In this document: positions 61,361 through 64,000 of the stretch, in pieces
Layout of the letters: the number at the start of each line of letters is the position of its first letter
Position numbering within the stretch: the first letter of the stretch is position 1
Assembly (NCBI RefSeq): GCF_016924645.1
Contig: NZ_JAFFJV010000016.1
Span: 62,001 to 126,000, forward strand
Reading direction: 5' to 3'
Origin: Rufibacter psychrotolerans
GTDB taxonomy: Bacteria > Bacteroidota > Bacteroidia > Cytophagales > Hymenobacteraceae
Length of the DNA: 64,000 nucleotides
The notes under the pieces: model-generated
Seen by the model: the letters and a program-made list of their open reading frames with translations, nothing else
What the model was told of the DNA's origin: nothing
Database searches by the model: none
Made by a program: the position numbers and the translations under genes

Positions 61361-61397
61361 CAAAGAAGCCGGGCCCTCTGCCCGGCTTCTTTTGTTT
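61361..61397 (+). terminator. intrinsic terminator after OmpA paralogue 1
   Basis: A perfect 13-bp stem AAAGAAGCCGGGC/GCCCGGCTTCTTT (61362-61374 and 61380-61392) is followed by TGTTTT. A dispersed palindrome begins inside its tail at 61393. Confidence 0.92.
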
Positions 61398-61440
61398 TGG
61401 GGCTTTTTTGGGCCAGACGGCTCTAAAACACCGGGTTATA

Positions 61441-61471
61441 TTTGGCCAGCAAGCGCTGCTGACTATCTTTG
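61441..61471 (+). promoter_or_regulatory. consensus promoter TTTG-N19-TATCTTTG
   Basis: TTTG at 61441-61444, a 19-bp spacer and TATCTTTG at 61464-61471, the same design as the promoter of paralogue 1, about 110 nt before the ATG at 61584. Confidence 0.82.
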
Positions 61472-61583
61472 CAAGCCACCCCGCTCCAGAAAGCCGGGGT
61501 GCACCGGGCAGTTTTGTCCCACCCATAACCCTAAAACACCACCACCCTTTGAACCTGCTTATTTAACTTTATAAAGTTCTGCC

Positions 61584-62579
61584 ATGTCAAAAAACTACTT
61601 TATCCGGTACGCCGGCGTAGCCCTGCTAGGCACCTGCCTACTGGGTTCCTGCACCACCACCAAGAAATACAATGCGCTCATGGCCCAGAAAGTACGGCTG
61701 GAACGGGAGAAAGCCGATGCCCAGAGCGCCCTCTCCAAATCAAAGAAAGAAGGCACCGACCTGGCCAGGCAAGTGGCCGACCTGACCGAGTACCGCGCCC
61801 AGTTGGCCGCCGACACGGCCTTGCTGGGCAGCACCCTGCGCAAGACCCAGGGCCTGTACGCCGACCTGAGCACCACCTATGACAAGCTCATCAAAAACCA
61901 CGACCGGCTCATGGCCAACAGCGCCCTGGAGTCATCCAAGCTCTCCAAAGACCTGGCCCGCCGCGAAGATGAACTCAAAAAGCTGAACGACGCCCTCACC
62001 AAAAACCGCTCCCAGCTGGACCAGCTGAGCACCGACTTAAAAGCCCGCGAAGAGCGCCTCAATGAACTGGAGCGCATCCTGGCCGAGAAGGACAAAGCCG
62101 TGAACGCGCTGCGCACCAAGGTAAGCAACGCCCTGTTGGGCTTTAACAGCAAAGACCTCTCGGTGGATGTGCGCAACGGCAAGGTGTACGTGTCGCTCTC
62201 TGAGCAACTGCTGTTCAAGTCGGGCTCTACCAAGGTAGACGTGAAAGGCCAGGATGCCCTCCGTAAGCTCGCCACCGCCCTCAAAGACCAGCAAGACGTG
62301 AACGTGCTGGTGGAAGGCCACACCGATGACGTTCCGGTGGCCCGGGGCACTGCCGGCATGCAAGACAACTGGGACCTGAGCGTGCTACGCGCCACCGAGA
62401 TCACCCGCATTCTTACCACCGCCGGGCTGGCCGGCACCAAAATCACGCCCTCCGGCCGCGCCGACAACGTTCCGCTGGATGCGGCCAAAACCGCCGATGC
62501 CCGCCAGAAAAACCGCCGCACCGAGATCATCCTCACGCCGAAGCTAGACGAGCTGTTCCAGATCTTGGAGGCCAACTAA
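61584..62579 (+). CDS. OmpA-family lipoprotein (paralogue 2, long coiled coil)
   Basis: A 331-residue outer-membrane lipoprotein (lipobox LLGSC, C23). A long coiled coil covers about residues 30-180, more than twice that of paralogue 1, followed by an OmpA domain (VLVEGHTDDVPVARG, LSVLRATEITRIL, RQKNRRTEIIL). The longer stalk suggests that it reaches the peptidoglycan across a wider gap or makes oligomers; this is inference. The two paralogues share over half of the visible OmpA core and probably arose by duplication. Confidence 0.93.
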   Translation: MSKNYFIRYAGVALLGTCLLGSCTTTKKYNALMAQKVRLEREKADAQSALSKSKKEGTDLARQVADLTEYRAQLAADTALLGSTLRKTQGLYADLSTTYDKLIKNHDRLMANSALESSKLSKDLARREDELKKLNDALTKNRSQLDQLSTDLKAREERLNELERILAEKDKAVNALRTKVSNALLGFNSKDLSVDVRNGKVYVSLSEQLLFKSGSTKVDVKGQDALRKLATALKDQQDVNVLVEGHTDDVPVARGTAGMQDNWDLSVLRATEITRILTTAGLAGTKITPSGRADNVPLDAAKTADARQKNRRTEIILTPKLDELFQILEAN

Positions 62580-62643
62580 GCCAACGTATTAGAAAACCGC
62601 TAAGGGGCCTTTGTCGTTTCCGGCCTGTTTTCTGAAGATACTC

Positions 62644-62682
62644 CCCAAAACGCCGGTTCCCAGAGCCGGCGTTTTGGGTTTT
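62644..62682 (+). terminator. intrinsic terminator after OmpA paralogue 2
   Basis: A 13-bp perfect stem CCCAAAACGCCGG/CCGGCGTTTTGGG (62644-62656 and 62666-62678) with a TTTT end. Its left arm coincides with the end of a dispersed palindrome copy (62615-62653). Confidence 0.88.
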
Positions 62683-62858
62683 ACCTTGTCTGGCATTTGC
62701 CCCATACAATAGCTACTGCTGCCCCGGTGCGGAGCCTGGTAACGGCGCCCCTCTGCTTCTCCTGCTGGCCTGCTTTTACAATCAAGGAAAAGAGGCTACC
62801 TTTAACCGCCCTCCCTTAGCTATGACCGAGGGCACGCTAACCCAATTATATTGTTTCC

Positions 62859-63323
62859 ATGAGCAAGATCACCATCCGCAGCTTTGCCGACCTTCAGCAC
62901 TATGAAGGCACCGAAATAGGCGTTTCAGACTACCATACCATCACCCAGGAGCAAATCAACCTTTTCGCCGATGCCACGCTGGACCACCAGTGGATTCACC
63001 TGGACGCGGAGCGGGCGGCCACTGAGTCGCCGTTCAAGAGCACCATTGCGCACGGCTACCTAACCGTATCGCTCCTACCTTACCTGTGGGGGCAGATTAT
63101 CTCCATTGAGAACCTCAAAATGCAGGTGAACTATGAAATTGAGAGCCTCAGGTTTAACCAGGCCGTGGCGGTAAACAGCGCCTTGCGCCTGCGCGTGAAG
63201 CTTCTTTCGGCCAAAGACCTGCGGGGCGTGATCAAGGCGCGGCTAGAGGTAACCATGGAAATAGAAGGCAGCAAGAAACCCGCCTTCACGGGCATCATCA
63301 CGTTCCTGTACCATTTCAACTAA
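62859..63323 (+). CDS. MaoC-family (R)-enoyl-CoA hydratase-like protein
   Basis: A 154-residue hot-dog fold hydratase. The catalytic signature is FADATLDHQWIHLD with Asp/His in the usual place, followed by FKSTIAHGYLTVSLLPYL. It hydrates 2-enoyl-CoA thioesters in fatty-acid or polyhydroxyalkanoate metabolism. Length is normal for the single-domain type. It starts after a 280-bp gap and ends before a long stem-loop. Confidence 0.9.
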   Translation: MSKITIRSFADLQHYEGTEIGVSDYHTITQEQINLFADATLDHQWIHLDAERAATESPFKSTIAHGYLTVSLLPYLWGQIISIENLKMQVNYEIESLRFNQAVAVNSALRLRVKLLSAKDLRGVIKARLEVTMEIEGSKKPAFTGIITFLYHFN

Positions 63324-63355
63324 TATTTCCCCTTATTAACAGGCCCCGGCCTGGC

Positions 63356-63427
63356 ATGAACCACCCGTTTTTGCATTGATTTTACCTAAACGCTGTAAAA
63401 TCCATAGCAAAGGGTGGTTCATTTTTG
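63356..63427 (+). terminator. long stem-loop terminator after the MaoC gene
   Basis: ATGAACCACCC (63356-63366) pairs with GGGTGGTTCAT (63412-63422), followed by TTTTTG. The 45-nt loop holds a second hairpin GATTTTAC/GTAAAATC. Confidence 0.75.
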
Positions 63428-63473
63428 TATATTAGTTTTTCAGATTGCTCAACCCCCAAACTCATTTCGCACC

Positions 63474-64000
63474 ATGAACAAATTCTTAACCGTAGCGGCA
63501 GGTATAGCATGCTGCGTCTTTACCTGCACCTTAGAGGCAGTGGCCCAGGGAGTGGAGGTGTCTGCCAGCCCCCAGAACATAGGGTACGTGGGCAGAACCT
63601 ACAACGGCATTGCGGGCAGTCCCTACCTGTTCCCCGACTGGGCGAACGGCCGGGTGAAAATGGCAAACGGAACCGTGTACGAGGGCCTCAAGCTACGGTA
63701 TGACCAACTCAACGACGAGCTGATCTTTACCCTGGAAGACGGCCGCCCCAAAGCCTTCATGCACCCGGTGCAGGAATTCACCATCAAAAACGAGAGCACA
63801 GCCGGGGTAATTGATGAGCGCCTGTTCAGAAACGGCTTTGCCGCCATAGATGGGGCCACGGAGAAATCGTTCTACGAGGTGCTCCAGGAGGGAAAAACCT
63901 CACTGGTGAAAAGAACCACCAAGGCAATAGTGGAAGAACGGGCCGCAGGCAACCGGTACGCCACCAAGCAGATTAAACCCACCGAACGGTACTACCTGGC
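63474..64000 (+). CDS. secreted protein of unknown function, cut by window edge
   Basis: The ATG at 63474 opens a frame with no stop to the window end (175 codons). The first 25 residues (MNKFLTVAAGIACCVFTCTL, then EAVAQ) are a signal peptide. The mature part starts QGVEVSASPQNIGYVGRTYN and has KMANGTVYEGLKLRYDQLND and ELIFTLEDGRPKAFMHPVQE, features common in exported Bacteroidota proteins of unknown role. The C-terminus lies beyond the window. Confidence 0.75.
   Translation, partial: MNKFLTVAAGIACCVFTCTLEAVAQGVEVSASPQNIGYVGRTYNGIAGSPYLFPDWANGRVKMANGTVYEGLKLRYDQLNDELIFTLEDGRPKAFMHPVQEFTIKNESTAGVIDERLFRNGFAAIDGATEKSFYEVLQEGKTSLVKRTTKAIVEERAAGNRYATKQIKPTERYYL

Noticed and set aside
1122..62653. 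Dispersed palindromes as a CRISPR array or as ordinary terminators
   Set aside because: Spacing is irregular and gene-length, so not CRISPR. T-rich before and A-rich after the stem is opposite to an intrinsic terminator, except for the copy at 37432-37490.

Overview
The window looks like chromosome of a Bacteroidota bacterium, most likely a Cytophagales member of the Hymenobacteraceae (Rufibacter/Pontibacter-like). The evidence is a T9SS-type C-terminal sorting domain on a secreted protease, promoters of the TTTG-N19-TAnnTTTG type, almost no Shine-Dalgarno sequences, many lipoproteins, and the protein families present. The genus is inferred; the phylum is well supported. No rRNA, tRNA, CRISPR array, transposase, phage gene or transcription factor is visible.

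Left part (1-21 kb) is ordinary chromosome. It carries cyanophycinase, a small DUF3817 membrane protein, the DNA polymerase III alpha subunit (dnaE, with a GTG start), thioredoxin, a large secreted protein of unknown function, a membrane glycosyltransferase, a thermolysin-type (M4) protease with T9SS tail, two lipoproteins, a DUF4385 protein, a DsbD-type thiol-disulfide reductase and a CNNM/CBS transporter-like protein.

The middle part (21.9-48.7 kb) is the accessory and most interesting region. A + strand run encodes an SDR epimerase, a fusion of a cytosolic glycoside-hydrolase TIM barrel to a second SDR epimerase, a zinc-type dehydrogenase, a Gfo/Idh/MocA oxidoreductase, a GT4 glycosyltransferase and three CgeB-like glycosyltransferases. 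After an esterase and a DUF1080 protein come two methyltransferases, a Nudix hydrolase, an orphan Pycsar-effector-type membrane protein (PycTM) and a DUF2254 gene split by an in-frame stop. A GH5-like hydrolase, a polysaccharide pyruvyl transferase coupled to an F420-hydrogenase-beta-like iron-sulfur protein, and a GT9-like protein follow. Last is a second copy of the hydrolase barrel that is circularly permuted: it starts at strand beta-4 and ends with beta-1 to beta-3. Together these look like a system that builds and remodels an unknown sugar conjugate in the cytosol. No flippase, polymerase or exporter is present here.

The right part (49-64 kb) holds housekeeping and envelope genes: an alpha/beta hydrolase coupled to a frameshifted STM3941-type gene, a methyltransferase, a GNAT acetyltransferase, gamma carbonic anhydrase, a radical SAM protein, an endonuclease III homologue, an MBL hydrolase, a YjdF-like membrane protein, three OmpA-family lipoproteins, accD, a MaoC-like dehydratase and the start of a secreted protein.

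The gaps are rich in repeats. One imperfect palindrome of about 37 bp recurs in roughly half of the gaps with compensating base changes in its arms. There are also several larger nested inverted-repeat (MITE/REP-like) elements, one of them in two copies of opposite orientation.
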